A DNA stretch of 64,000 bases from the NCBI RefSeq assembly GCF_036850765.1, contig NC_089491.1, forward strand, positions 188,583,520-188,647,519, read 5' to 3'. The stretch comes from Saccopteryx bilineata (taxonomy: Eukaryota > Chordata > Mammalia > Chiroptera > Emballonuridae). Shown here in pieces: positions 35,083 through 46,714 of this stretch (positions are counted from its first letter, which is position 1; each line of letters begins with the position of its first letter). The notes under the pieces were generated by a model. The model searched no databases and was not told the DNA's origin. It saw only the letters and a program-made list of their open reading frames with translations. A program made the translations under genes and the position numbers.

Positions 35083-35486
35083 CCACCAAAAGATAGAAGG
35101 CTACAGCAGAAAAGAGAAGAAAAAGAGAAGGAATACCCAGGGGCATTATAGTGGAAAAAGACAATGCATTTTGGCCAGAGAAAAATGGTCTGCCATGATT
35201 TACTATTTTCTTGCTTGGAATTCCATATGCGAGACTATGTGTGCACATGGGTACATGTGTGTGAGTGTGCATGTGTGAGTGTATGTGTGTGCATGTAAAC
35301 ATTTTATAGCTTTTTATCCCCCCGAACTCTCCATACCTCAAAAGGGCAAAGCAGACAACACATACCACATGGCTCTAGCTTCTAATCTCATTCTTAAATA
35401 TGAGTAAACAGCTAGGAATGAGAAAAATATGTAGGCAGGCCTTCAAATTAAACACAGACAAGGACTTAAACAAATACAGAAAACAT
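35083..35486. other. Non-coding stretch with TG microsatellite
   Basis: A (TG)n-rich tract lies at about 35238-35297. No gene is recognised. Confidence 0.5.
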
Positions 35487-35648
35487 CCCTGGCTGAGTAT
35501 TTGTGATCCCAAAGTATAGAGGTTACTGGTTTGATCCCCAGTCAGGGCACATACAGGAACAGATTTATGTTCCTGTCTGTCTATCAGTCTATCTCTATCT
35601 CTCCCCCTTCTTCTCTTGCTAAAATCAATCAATAAATTTTTTTTTAAA
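35487..35648 (+). mobile_element. Diverged short bat SINE
   Basis: It has 'GGTTTGATCCCCAGTCAGGG' (B box), 'GTTCCTGTCTGTCTATCAGT', a CT-rich stretch and an AATCAATCAATAAATT tail. Confidence 0.7.
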
Positions 35649-35679
35649 ATATAAAAAAACAAGAGAAAACTTGTTTTGC

Positions 35680-36049
35680 TTTTTTTTTCTTCTTCTTTTC
35701 CAAGTTAAGAGGAGGGAGGTTGAGAGACAGACTTCCACATGCACCTGACTGGAATCCACCTGGTCACCCCTATCTGGGGCTGATGCTCTGCACATCTGGG
35801 ACCATGCTTGCAACCAAGATATTTTTAGCACCTGAAGCAGAGGCTCCATGGAGCCATCCTTAACGTCCAGGGTCAATGCACTTGAACTAATTGAGACATG
35901 GCTGCAGGAAGAGGAGAGAGAGAGAGAGAGAGAGGAAAGGAAGGTGGAGAAGCAGATGGTGGCTTCTCTTGTGTGCCCTGACCAAGAAACATACCCAGGA
36001 CATCCACACATTGGGCCAACACTCTATCCGCTGACACAACCAGCCACAG
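35680..36049 (-). mobile_element. Long tRNA-derived bat SINE (GGCCCTGGCC type), diverged
   Basis: Reverse-oriented copy with the body order of the SINE at 16396 and a GA microsatellite near 35908-35937. Its head (minus strand) is degraded to CTGTGGCTGGTTGTGTCAGC. Confidence 0.85.
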
Positions 36050-36915
36050 TCTTTTTTTCCATTTATATTTTCCTTTACATACAATAAAATCCACTCTTTT
36101 GGGTGTACTGTTTTATGGGCTTTAACAAATGCACAGACTAATCACCAACACAATTAAGATACAAAATAAGGCCCTGGCCGGTTGGCTCAGCGGTAGAGCG
36201 TCAGCCAAGCCTGTAGAAATCCTGGGTTTGATTCCCGGTCAGGGCACACAGGAGAAGTGCCCATCTGCTTCTCCATCCTTCCCCCTCTCTGTCTCTCTCT
36301 TCCCATTGGATCAAGGTTGGCCCAGATGCTGAGGATGGCTCCATGGCCTCCACCTCAGGCTCTAGAATGGCTCTGGTTACAGTAGAACAACACCCCAGAT
36401 GGGCAGAGCATCGCCCCGTAGTGGGCATGCTGGGTGGATCCCGGTCGGGCACATGCAGGTGTCTGTCTAACTGCCTCCCTGCTTCTAACTTCAGAAAAAT
36501 ACAAAAAAAAAAAAAAAAAAGAGATACAAAATAATTGTACCAACCCCAAAACTTCTCTCCCATCAGCCCTTTGTAATGAGTGCCTACCCCCAATGACCTT
36601 CAGCAAATACTGATCTCTTCTCCATCTTTGGTTAGTTTGGCCTATTCCCAAATGGTACATAAATGTCATCATATAACATGCTGCCTTTTAAATCTGGCTT
36701 CTTTCACTTCTTTCACTGGATGAAAATTAGATAATAACATTGCTATTTTTTTATTAATATAAATAATTTTAATTATCATTAATATTAACATAGAATGCAT
36801 ACTGCATTCTAGATTCATCCATATCATTACATGTGTTAACAGTTTATTCCTTACTGCTGAGTAGCATTTCACTGTATGGCCATACCACAGTTTACCCATT
36901 CGCCAGTTAAAGGAG
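36050..36915 (-). mobile_element. LINE-1 3' fragment interrupted by a SINE
   Basis: Reverse-oriented L1 end: 'ATAAAATCCACTCTTTTGGG', 'TGAGTAGCATTTCACTGTAT' and 'CCACAGTTTACCCATTCGCC'. The SINE at 36170-36521 splits it. Confidence 0.65.
36170..36521 (+). mobile_element. Long bat SINE (GGCCCTGGCCGG type) with 13-bp TSD
   Basis: A head GGCCCTGGCCGGTTGGCTCA with A and B boxes, body, and an A tail. The exact flank AGATACAAAATAA is at 36157-36169 and 36522-36534. Confidence 0.95.
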
Positions 36916-37554
36916 AGAAGAAAACATTTAAAAATTCTAATTAAATAAATCCCTCAGATATAGAAGAGTGTCCATAAAATAAAAGCAGAAACATAGTGAC
37001 ATAGAAAGGACAGTCAAAAAATAAATAAGAGCTCGAAGAAATTAAAAATATGACAAAAATCAAAGAGGGCTTTAAGGAAAAATGTAGGAAATCTCTCATC
37101 AAAACCCAAAATTAGTTGCTCCAAAAAAGGAGCAACTAACAAAGATAGGATAATTAGTGCATCAACGCAGGAACTCTACATTCTAATAGAAATGCAGGAC
37201 AGAAGAGCCAGGAAAACAAGAGAGGAAAATTACCAAAGAAACAAAACAAGAAAATTCTTAGCACTGACAAACACAAAGTCCAGATCAGAAGGGCCCACTA
37301 AGGGCCCAGAAAATAAAGCTGGCGCAGCACCCTGTTATTCCAGCGCCCAGGAGCAGAGAGAGAGAAAAAGAGCACAGTAAAAGGAATCACTCGCAACAGA
37401 GTTCGGAACAGTAATCAGAAACATCTGAAGTCAAGGGAGCACTGGAAACACTCCAAGACCTAATGACTGCATCTAGACTTCCACATTTTGCTGAACTACC
37501 AGATCAAGTGGCGAGTACAGAATGAATTGACTTTCAAACTCAATAGTTCAAATA
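36916..37554. other. A-rich non-coding stretch
   Basis: Purine-rich sequence, possibly an old L1-derived piece, with a short inverted repeat near 37115-37140. No gene is recognised. Confidence 0.4.
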
Positions 37555-37631
37555 CACTGCTCACAAAAATTAAGGGATATTTTATTGCTTTATATTCATT
37601 TTGAAATATTCCCTAATTTTTGTGAGCAGTA
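37555..37631. mobile_element. 77-bp mariner-type MITE (hairpin)
   Basis: The ends CACTGCTCACAAAAATTAAG and, reversed, TACTGCTCACAAAAATTAGG pair along roughly 26 bases, with TA at both flanks (37553-37554, 37632-37633). Almost the whole element folds into one hairpin. The mariner label is from the TA target and end sequence. Confidence 0.85.
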
Positions 37632-37633
37632 TA

Positions 37634-40600
37634 GATAATATTTCCCAAACCTCTAAAAAATATGCTTCTGCAAAGTGAATATATAAATGAAAAAGATTTG
37701 AGATCCTGTAAAGGAGGACCCAAAGAAAACCCCCAAGAAAACAAGAGTGTGCAGGCCCATCTCAGACTGTAGCAGAAGACCCAAAAGGTGATGGGAGGGA
37801 GGTCCAGTGAGAAAATGCAGCAGATGGCCTCGTTGTGTTGGGAGGTTTGTTTAGGGAGTGTTCTGCAGGTTCCTGGAACTCTTTTCTCCAAAGGGAAGGC
37901 AGCTCCTTCTGTGTTGTTCTAAGAACAAGAAACCTTTCCCCAAAAGTAACCCCTGCAAGCTGCCTCTCCAGGGCAGAGGAATGCGGCCATGGTGACTGGT
38001 TTAGCATAACCAGGAGTCACTGAATCCGGTGGCAAAGGGATTGAAATCAAAACAAAACTGGCAATGCCCCATGCAACAATCATTGACTTAGGGGTAAAAT
38101 GGAAAAAAAAAGTTGCATTTGAAAAGAAATGAATGATCCTGGTCCACTATGGGACCATCAGTAAATTACATGCAATGTGATAATGTAACTGGTCACTGTT
38201 GATCCACCCACATTTGGGGCAGGCTGGGAAAGGGAAACACTGGAATGTTCAGTGAGGGAAGTGAGTCCCCCACTGCTGTGCTGATGTCCAAAATGAAGCC
38301 AGAGCAGAGCACAGGGTTAGAACAGAAGGGATAGCCAAGGATCTGAGAGCTGCTGCCTCTGAGGAGCAGGATTTGGGATGAGGAAGGTGGGAAGAAGACT
38401 GTGGTGTTCCAACACAGACTTTTGTTGTTATAATAAAAGTCAACAATCTTTGAAGCCTTTTGGAACATTTAAAGAAAGCTGAAGCAAAGCGTGAAGATTT
38501 AGATCATTTTAACGAAAATCTAAAGGTAAACACTCATTAAAAAGCTCCACAGAGTGACCTCTCAGCTTAAATTTAAATGCAAAACTTAAAGAGATCAGAG
38601 GGGACCCCTGCATTGGATACCTGGAAACTCAACAGACTGGCTGTTCTTACTGACATGGCTGGGCATCTGCAGCTGGGTCTGTGGGGCAGGGGCTGGGGGA
38701 CACCAGTGTTCCCAGGTTCTTCACAGACTCTCTGGTCTCAACAGGCGCCTTGAGAGGACACACTGGTCCCTGACCTCACCAGGAGGAGGTTTTTCGAAGG
38801 AATGCTGAGCTTGTTTAATGCAAATGAAGTCAAGATTTCAGAAGTATACTCAATTATAATACATATGACACAAAGTTTAGGATTCTCCAGTTGCCTGTGA
38901 TGTTTCTGAATTACCCAGAGGGTTCTTCCAAGAAGACATAAACCCCTGTGTTGATGCTTGAAAAGAGAGGTTTCTGGCTATTGTTAAGTCCCTCAGAATG
39001 CCATGTGACAAGACAAGCATTCAGCAGGTCCCCTGGAATAAGTGAAGGGAGTGTGGCATCCTCTGCTCTGAGTCCTCCGGCTCTGTAGTCACTCGCTGAT
39101 CACATCCTGCTTCCTCTCTGTACTTTAATGCAGCTGACAACAGAGGCTGGCATGGTGGCTATGCAGGCCAGGTGTATGTAATATACCTGTCATGCGTGGG
39201 TATTAAATGCATGGTAATATTATTGTACCACATAAAAAAAGGCACAGACTTATTGCAACATGGTTGATTGGGCTGCAGCAGGGGCGATGCCCACAGATGT
39301 AGGAGCAAGTTGGTGCTGGCTGTCACCTGTTCCTGTCAGCACTCAGGACAGGTGCCTGCGTCAGCAGCTGACCTTTGCAACAGCACTAAGCACCCTCCAT
39401 TCTCACCTCGCTCTTTACCCTGCCCACAGCCAGCCTCAGTTCCTGGGCTGCTCCCAGTCCAACCCACACTTCAACAATGTTTTCACCCTTCTCTCCTCTC
39501 TAGGATGTTCACAGCCCAACACAAAATAAATATAAGCCTGTTTTTTATTCCAGAGAATGACTCCCTATTTAGCAAGACATTGGTGAAAGTGTCCCTCCGG
39601 CAGAACTTCATCTTTAAAAGAATTGGCTATAATCAGATAAGAATAGTTAGTATGGGCCACCTGCCAGGACATAGAAATAGTTTCATTTTGAAAGAACAGA
39701 TGACATAATGCTATCTCTTTTCAACATTATTTCCATGGTGATCATTCCTGGAGAGCAGATTCTGGGTTTACTGAATCTGGTGTGTACTGGGATTAAGTTA
39801 ACAGTCTGAGGTGAATTCTGGTTAGGAGGAAGCAGGGTTACAAGACATTGTTGTCACTGCTAGAAACCTGTGACACATAGACCAAAGCGGGCCACTCCAC
39901 TCTTGCCCAAGTCAAGTTCCCTACCTGGCTGTGGCCAGAGGCCGCTGGCCGAAACTTTCTCTGCCTGTGCTTCACTGTGCACCTACCCCTTCTGTCCTAC
40001 TGGTCAGTCACTTCTGCATTTGCCCAGCCCCCAACTCCCAGCCCTGCTCTGTTCACAGTGCCCAGCTGCTCTTTCGGGCAGGTCTCTGCCCTTTAGTATC
40101 TGTAGACCCTTTCAGAAGACCATATTGAGTGCATGATAGGCTCTCAATAACACTTCATAAAACACAGGTAAAACTTATGATGGCTGACCAGGGGCTGGCC
40201 AAGCACTGCCACAGAGCCCATTTGTGAATTCCAGCTCACCCTGGCTGCTGAGCTCGGTACCACTATCATCCCAGCCACCTCCCCCCACACCCTTGCAGCC
40301 CCATGGAGGGCTGGGAGAGTCCTTCTGCCAGTATGTCCATGTCTGAGCTCTCACCATGACCCAGGAGCACTGTGTCAAAGCTCAGGTCATTCATTTACCA
40401 CGCATGCACTAAGCACCTACTCTGCACCAAAGGTGGCATGATGCTTGGAATGATAGAACACAGGAATCCTCAGTACAGCAAGGCCCTCTGGCCTGTAAGC
40501 CTGTGCTGATGATGCTCATGGCCTCACCGGCTGTACCAGGGTGGACGCCAGGTGATGGGAAAACCCCTCCTCATTCTCTGCAGTCTTCCTTTTTCCACAG

Positions 40601-41466
40601 AACTGCTCGTCGGAACTGGGCATCAAGCACATTCTCTGGATCCCTGTGCATTTCCGTGTTCCTTTCTCACAATCCTGGCAACTTGTGCTGGTTCAGCTAT
40701 TTCCTACCTCCCGTCTTTTCTTCTCTACTAGACTTTCATCTCCTTGAGACCAGGATGGCAGCCCCATTCACCTGAGTGTCTGTCCTTCGCAACACCTAGG
40801 GCAGGTCATCACTTCATTGTTGTGGAAAGAAACACACCTGTTTAATAGGCACCAACATTCAAAACCCCACAACTTTCTAGTCACTATCATTGATTTAAAG
40901 TTTCCTGGGAAGCTATATAAACAAATATGCTGAACTATGACATTGGGTACTATCTCATGATACAATTGGGCATTCTCTTTGAAAACTACAAAATTGTTTT
41001 TCTTTACACAACAGTTTAATATTTTCTTTCTTTCTTTTTTTCTTGCCTACTATATTGTCAAGATAATAAGTGCCATTCTTCAAGAATCTACTTCACAAGC
41101 ATTCATTTAAGGCCAGAATTGGAAAAAAAAAAAAAAAAGATGTCTCTCATACCTAAATGAGCATTTCTTTTGTAAAACCACTCACTGGGGGTATTGCAAG
41201 TAGCCACACAGAGACTGCTGAAAGGCAGGGCTTTCCAACCGGAATGAGTTCAGTGATTCACGACCCGCACTTTTAAAAACGGTTCTGTAATAGAAAAGAT
41301 GTTTATCACATACCCATGGATAAGTGGTGTTTCCTGACATCTTTCTCAGTTGGGGGGTAGTGTGTGTATGTGCACAGGCATGTGCATGCATGTGTATACT
41401 TCCTAGGTTGAAGACAAAAACGTTTGAGCAGTGCTGTTATAAGGATGTCTGTCATTGTTTATGACT
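37634..41466. other. Long non-coding stretch, L2-like piece near its end
   Basis: Mostly unique sequence without a defensible exon. An L2-like 3' segment is likely at about 40500-40810 ('CTCCTTGAGACCAGGATGGC', 'CACCTAGGGCAGGTCATCAC'). A possible very old hAT remnant lies at 41227-41436. Confidence 0.45.
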
Positions 41467-41507
41467 GCCTAGAACGGTGTTTCCCAACCTGGGGCCCACG
41501 CCCCACA

Positions 41508-41542
41508 GGGGGGCAATTTGATAGTTAAGGGGGGCAATTTGA
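41508..41542 (+). promoter_or_regulatory. Paired 14-bp subterminal repeats of the hAT
   Basis: GGGGGGCAATTTGA occurs exactly twice, at 41508-41521 and 41529-41542, 21 bp apart start to start. Repeated subterminal motifs in hAT elements commonly bind the transposase BED finger, so this is a candidate binding site (inference). Confidence 0.6.
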
Positions 41543-42293
41543 AAATGGACTCGACACGACTTTAACTCTTTTGCCCGGGGCCATTTAAATGCAATGCTAG
41601 ATATCGGTGCCAAATTTAACAAAAAATGCAATTCTTAAATAATTGCGGTAAATAATTATTAAGTATAATTTCATTTGACGAGACCAAAATATCAACTGGG
41701 TGATTGGCGTCGTCAAGTAAACTTCATCCTGGGTTCACTGCGGAGTGTGCCGTCTGCAGCGGGGAACCCCGGACGTTTTAAAAACTCACTAAACAACGCA
41801 GTTATTCTCACCTAATTGGCCCATCGCAACTTCTGTAGTGTTTCACATCATTCAGTTGGTGTTAATTTGAAATAAGTGTCAGTCAAAACTGTTGTAAAAG
41901 CTTGTTGATTTAATAAATATACATATATATATTGTATAGATATAATTGGTAAGTATTTGATTTTATTTTTATCAATATTAAACTCTTTATGAAGTACTTC
42001 TTGCATCGGGGCTAGAAAGCAATAATATTTTATAAATATTATTGGGGCTATAATAGTGCATGCACGACAATTTTAATTTTAGAAGCATAACTTTCCAGAA
42101 AATTTTGTCAAGTGGAAAAAATATAGATACCTTTTGATTTGCGGTGGTAGTGTAGTAAATGTGTTATATACATTTAAATAAATATGAATTTTTAGTATAT
42201 GTTTACTCTATGTCACATTGAATATATTTTAACACATATTTTAATATTAGTTTTTAATTGATCTTATTTTTATTTCTTATAGCCCATAGTAAA

Positions 42294-44059
42294 ATGAGTG
42301 GTGCAAGCAAGAAAAAAACTCGTCAATATTCGGAGGAATATTTAAAATTTGGGTTCATACCCGCTGTTCACAATGAGCGGATTCCTTTTTGTCTTTTATG
42401 CCAGCAATGCTTGACCAACGAATCAATGAAATGAGGTCGTCTTGAGGCGCATTTGAAGGCAAAACATAGTGCTCATATTAATTCAGATTTGAGTTACTTT
42501 AAAACTTTAAAGAAAAATTTTGAAAAAAGAACATTAAAGTCTCTATTTACTGCTCATACTTCAACACGATAATAATCGTGTTCTTGAGGCTAGTTATCAA
42601 ATTTCTTTATTCATCGCTAAAACTGGAGAAAATCACACTATAGGAGAGAATTTAATAAAACCATCAATATCAGCATTTCTTAAAACGGTTCTTGAAAAAG
42701 ATGACAAAGATGTAAAAGCTATGCCACTCAGTAACAATTCTGTTAGAAGAATAGACAAAATGAGTGAGGATATTGAAAAACAACTTATTGAAAAGCTGAA
42801 AACAAGAAAATTCTCCTTGCAAATGGATGAATCAACTTTGAGAGACAGTGAGGCAGTATTGATAACTTACGTAAGATATATTGATAAAGGACATTTTGCT
42901 GAAGAAATGTTGTTCTGTAAAAGATTAGAAAGCACCACTACCTCCAAAGATATATATAATAAGCTAAAAAACTACTTAGATGTCAATGATATACCAATGA
43001 AAAATAGAACATCTTGTGCTGCAGATGGTGCTCCCAATATGATGGGCAAGAAAAATGGCTGCTTAAAATTGATGAAAGATGCGAATCCAGAAATGATTCT
43101 TGTGCATTGTGTTATTCATAGGGAAAACCTGGTAGCTAAAAACATCTCACCTGTTCTGAATGAAGTATTACATACAGTAATAAAGTGTGTTAATGCTATT
43201 AAAGCTAGTGCCAAATGTGAGCGTCTTTTCAAGCTATTTTGTGAAGAACAAAATGAAGACCATGTGAGACTTTTACTTCATACTGAAGTAAGATGGCTAT
43301 CTAAAGAAAACTGTTTGAAAAGATTTATGGAACTGTTTGATACTCTTAGTGATTTTTTAAGCGACAAACCTGAAGTATCTGTTAACAATAGATGGTAAAG
43401 CATTTGTGAGTTATTTAGCTGATATCTTTGAAAAACTAAATATATTAAATAAGCAACTTCAAGGAACAAATAAAACTCTTGTCGATGCAAAAGCAAAGAT
43501 ATTTGGTTTCATTACCAATATTGAGTTCTGTCAGAAACATATTAACAACAAAACCTTTAAACAGTTTCATTGGCTCCAAAAATGTGAAGTAACTGATACT
43601 GCTTTACTTGTTATTGTCAATCATTTGAATATTCTATCGGCTGATTTAAAAGAAAGATTTTCTGATTGAAAACAAATTGATTTCCCAACATGGATGATGC
43701 AGCCAATGTTAGTGGATTTGTCTGATATATCAAATATGCAGTATCAAGAAGAACTCGCAGAATTGCAAAATGATGAGTCAGTTAAAGCTTTATTTAATAT
43801 CAAAGGAGCGATGGCATGGCTTTGTGAGGAAACAGAAATCAAATACCCAAATTCAACCAAATGTGCAAGAAAACTATTGCTACCGTTTCCATCTTCATTT
43901 TTAGCTGAATGTGGATTTAGTGCTATAAATGATTTACTGGTAAAAAAAAGAAATTGGTTGGATATAACACAACGTGGAGACTTGAGACTAAAGCTAACCA
44001 AATTGGAACCTAATATAAAATCTCTGTGCATCAAGCATCAAGCGCAAGGATCACACTAA
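42294..44059 (+). pseudogene. hAT transposase, broken by 2 stops and 2 frameshifts
   Basis: From ATG 42294 the frame gives a short basic N-terminus, then a BED-type zinc finger (CLLC at the cysteine pair, later HLKAKH). An in-frame TGA at 42432-42434 sits inside that finger. A frameshift just before the TAA at 42570 moves the frame; the long open piece 42721-43398 carries the first catalytic aspartate (LQMDEST), CAADGAPNMMG and the HCVIHRENL Cys/His motif. A second frameshift near 43375-43390 leads to 43406-43669, closed by TGA. The last piece to 44059 has the C-terminal dimerisation block (FLAECGFSAINDLLVKKR) with the catalytic glutamate. It would cut and paste the element, but this copy cannot make the full enzyme. 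A polypyrimidine tract and AG at 42266-42282 could be an intron acceptor in the 5' leader. Confidence 0.9.
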
Positions 44060-44334
44060 ATTAAAATAATAAATTAATATAGAAAAATCTGTATTAAAAT
44101 TATTTGGAATTTAAATTTCTGTTTTTCATTATATGTTTTGAAATTTTACTTACTGTGTTTTGTTAACAATTTCATAGTGATTTCTTCCTAGAACCTATCA
44201 TTTATGTTTATTAAGTGAACAAATCAATTTTTAATGTTAAAAATTATGTATGTTACATAGGGGGGACATAAAAATTTTAGAAAGGTTAAGGTGGGGCATG
44301 GCACAAAAAAAGGTTGGGAAACACTGGCCTAGAA

Positions 44335-45054
44335 CAAACCAACTTAATATTTTGGGTAATTCTTGAAACTGTCTTGGGGGGGGCAGGTGTCCTCTATCTC
44401 AGTAAAAGAGTAAAAAGGGGGAGCTGCCTGCCCTCCCTTCCCCAGGCAAGTGACCTGGGCTTGATCAAACGGGCGCTCTCCTTGGGACTTTGGATCTCCT
44501 GCACCTGACAGAGACTGAGATGATGACAGGGAGGTGAGAGGATGCGAGGTGGCCCCTGGGAGCAGCAGCTACCCAGCAACAAAGGCGGTGCCTGAGGGAG
44601 CAGCAGGGGTCAGCAGAAGCTTTCCGCCTCCTCGTTCCCACAGCGGGGGCTCCCAGCCCTTACTCATGGCCCAGGCAGCATCCACTGCCTCCCTTTTCTG
44701 TTCAGAGTTACCAGAATGGTCTTCTCTTGCTCACAACTTAGAACCTTGAATGATACAAATGTCATGATAAGGAATTTGGCCTCTGCTCTGCAGTACATGG
44801 GAAAGTTTGCATAATTTTAAGCAAGGAGAAAGACATCAGGTTAGGCAGTTCTATAAAGACTAGATTGGACACCAGAAACAATGGGGCAGAATAACAATTG
44901 GCCCACACCAGGCAAAAGATGTCAAACTAGGGGGGAAAAAGTGTTGAAGAGAGATTCCATTAGCACCTGCTGCAGGACCTCCACTGGAGAGGGCAGAAGC
45001 GCACGAGAGGGCGCCTGAAAGCAGAGCTGAAAGACCGGGAGGTCAGTGCACGGC
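44335..45054. other. Non-coding stretch
   Basis: GC-richer unique sequence. No exon or repeat is recognised. Confidence 0.45.
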
Positions 45055-45275
45055 ACTGTGCTGAGTGTGGACTCCGGAGCCAGGCTCCCTGGATTCGACT
45101 CTGACCAGCTGAGTCAACTTGTGTTACTTACTTAACCTCCATGTGCCTCAGTTCTGCCATTTGTAAGATAATTCCTCACTCACAGAGTTATGGTTATGAG
45201 AATTAAACTAGTTATTGGTAATATATACAAAGGGGTTAGAAAAGTACCACACACCCAGTAAAAAGAGTATGATTG
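45055..45275 (+). repeat. MIR SINE
   Basis: MIR order is clear: 'TCCGGAGCCAGGCTCCCTGG', 'TTACTTAACCTCCATGTGCC', 'TTTGTAAGATAATTCCTCAC' and 'TGAGAATTAAACTAGTTATT'. Confidence 0.85.
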
Positions 45276-45276
45276 T

Positions 45277-45605
45277 TAAATTAAAAAATTTTATTTATTT
45301 ATTTACTTTTCATACAGGCTTGCTTTTATTTCCACATTCGGCCTACTGAGAACCCACCACAACCTGAATGCTGGGCCCAGGCATTGCTGTGCCCCAAAGC
45401 ATGCTGGGACACGGGCGGAGCACTGCTCCCCTACTGGCGTCCACACCCACGGGACAGAACGGTCCCCTCAGGGAGGCCCCATGGTGGATGGTCACCTCTA
45501 AGGTGGGTGTGGCAGCAGGTAAAGGTTGAAAGCAGTGCCTTCAAACTCGACTCCAGGGGGTAAAGGCACAATTCTGGAGACGGGCATCCCAGGCACAGTC
45601 AAATA
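45277..45605 (-). pseudogene. Processed retrocopy fragment, parent gene not recognised
   Basis: On the minus strand this reads like the 3' end of an mRNA. A short coding tail ends ...GTAFNLYLLPHPP then stop near 45498, followed by a GC-rich 3' UTR, AATAAA about 20 bases before the end, and an A-rich TAAATAAATAAATAAA tail at 45287-45306. I do not recognise the protein. Its 5' end meets a plus-strand L1 end near 45606. Confidence 0.55.
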
Positions 45606-45775
45606 CCCAGATGGAAGATGGTTGAACTTTGGGTGATGGGTACAATGGGTATACAACATAGTCAACAGTTCAAATGCTGTAGAGATGTTCACCTGAAACC
45701 TATGTATTCTTATGGATCGATGTCACCCCTTTAAATGTAATTTTCTAAATAAAATTAAAAATAAAGAGAAATTTA
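45606..45775 (+). mobile_element. 5'-truncated LINE-1 3' end
   Basis: It shares 'AGATGTTCACCTGAAACCTA' and the same end as the L1 at 1650-3105, finishing in AAATAAAATTAAAAATAAA. Confidence 0.8.
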
Positions 45776-46714
45776 AAGAAGAACATCCTCTCCATCTCAA
45801 TTGCTATAGCAGAGCTGTTGCTTTGGGTCTAACCCAGGGAATTGAATTTCTGGTGCACTACTCTTCTTGGGCTACTTTTAGTTATTTACAATATTGTAGG
45901 GAAAGGCTCACAAGAGGGCCTGTGCACAATTAGGGTCTAATCTTTCAATATCTCATTGGCTCACATGACATTTTGTGAATTTATCCACAGCTGACGTTCA
46001 GTGATGCTCATTATCTGGCCTCAGCAGAGAAGAAAGTGTTCCACATAAGTTAATTTTCTAGCACCTGAAGCACAGTTAAGAGCCGCTGAAATAAAAGTTT
46101 GAATTATGTTAACAGAGAGCTTGCAAAATTCTATGGGATACTAACTTTCTACTTTCTTAAACAGTGCATCATAAATAATTTAATACAGTATTTTTCTGTT
46201 GAGTCATGTTGATCGTTCTGAATGAACATCAGTCATTGGACTAATGCTATGATATAGTCATGGTCTTAAGGATGCAATAATCTGTTTGATAAACTATTGG
46301 CTCAAATACAAGCACACTGTAATCCTGGTATTTCCCTTTTACTTTAATTTTTCTTCATCATTCCCTATTAGTAGCTAAATATTATATCTTCCAGCTGTCA
46401 TTATTTATGCTTCAAAATATAACTTTTCCAGTTTTGTTAGCATCTGAAACCACAATGCAATATATATTCAGATTATGTAAAGCATAAAGTATAGAGGTAC
46501 AGGGGTACATAGTCAATGGGTTATGGCATGGGAATGAGACTCCAACAAAGGGCGGGAAACTTACACTGTGCACCTTGTGGCATCCTTGTAGCCTGCTCTC
46601 TAGAACTGTGTAGGGTTTGTTGATAAAGACAGCTGAGGGTGCCCAAAGAGCACGGTCAGTTTGACCAGCAATTTGTAAGGGCAGTACGTGTTCCTGGGAG
46701 GCTCACTCAACGTC
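45776..46714. other. Non-coding stretch
   Basis: AT-rich unique sequence; no gene is recognised. Confidence 0.45.

Larger units (their letters stand above)
41475..44326 (+). mobile_element. Autonomous-size hAT transposon (Buster/ZBED5-like), defective
   Basis: A 2,852-bp element bounded by a perfect 8-bp duplication GCCTAGAA at 41467-41474 and 44327-44334. The terminal inverted repeats are CGGTGTTTCCCAACCT and, reversed, CAGTGTTTCCCAACCT (15 of 16). It contains a nearly complete hAT transposase with two stops and two frameshifts. The protein resembles the domesticated ZBED5/FAM200 group, so I place it in the Buster branch of hAT; that is from memory of those proteins. The exact duplication argues for moderate age, while the broken gene shows the copy is not autonomous now. 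Confidence 0.93.

Noticed and set aside
37115..37140. Short inverted repeat TTGCTCC...GGAGCAA
   Set aside because: A small hairpin with no flanking duplication or gene context.
41227..41436. Possible hAT element with CAGGGCTTTCCAACC / CAGCACTGCTCAAAC ends
   Set aside because: The ends match poorly and the 8-bp flanks agree at only 5 positions; not strong enough to list as an element.
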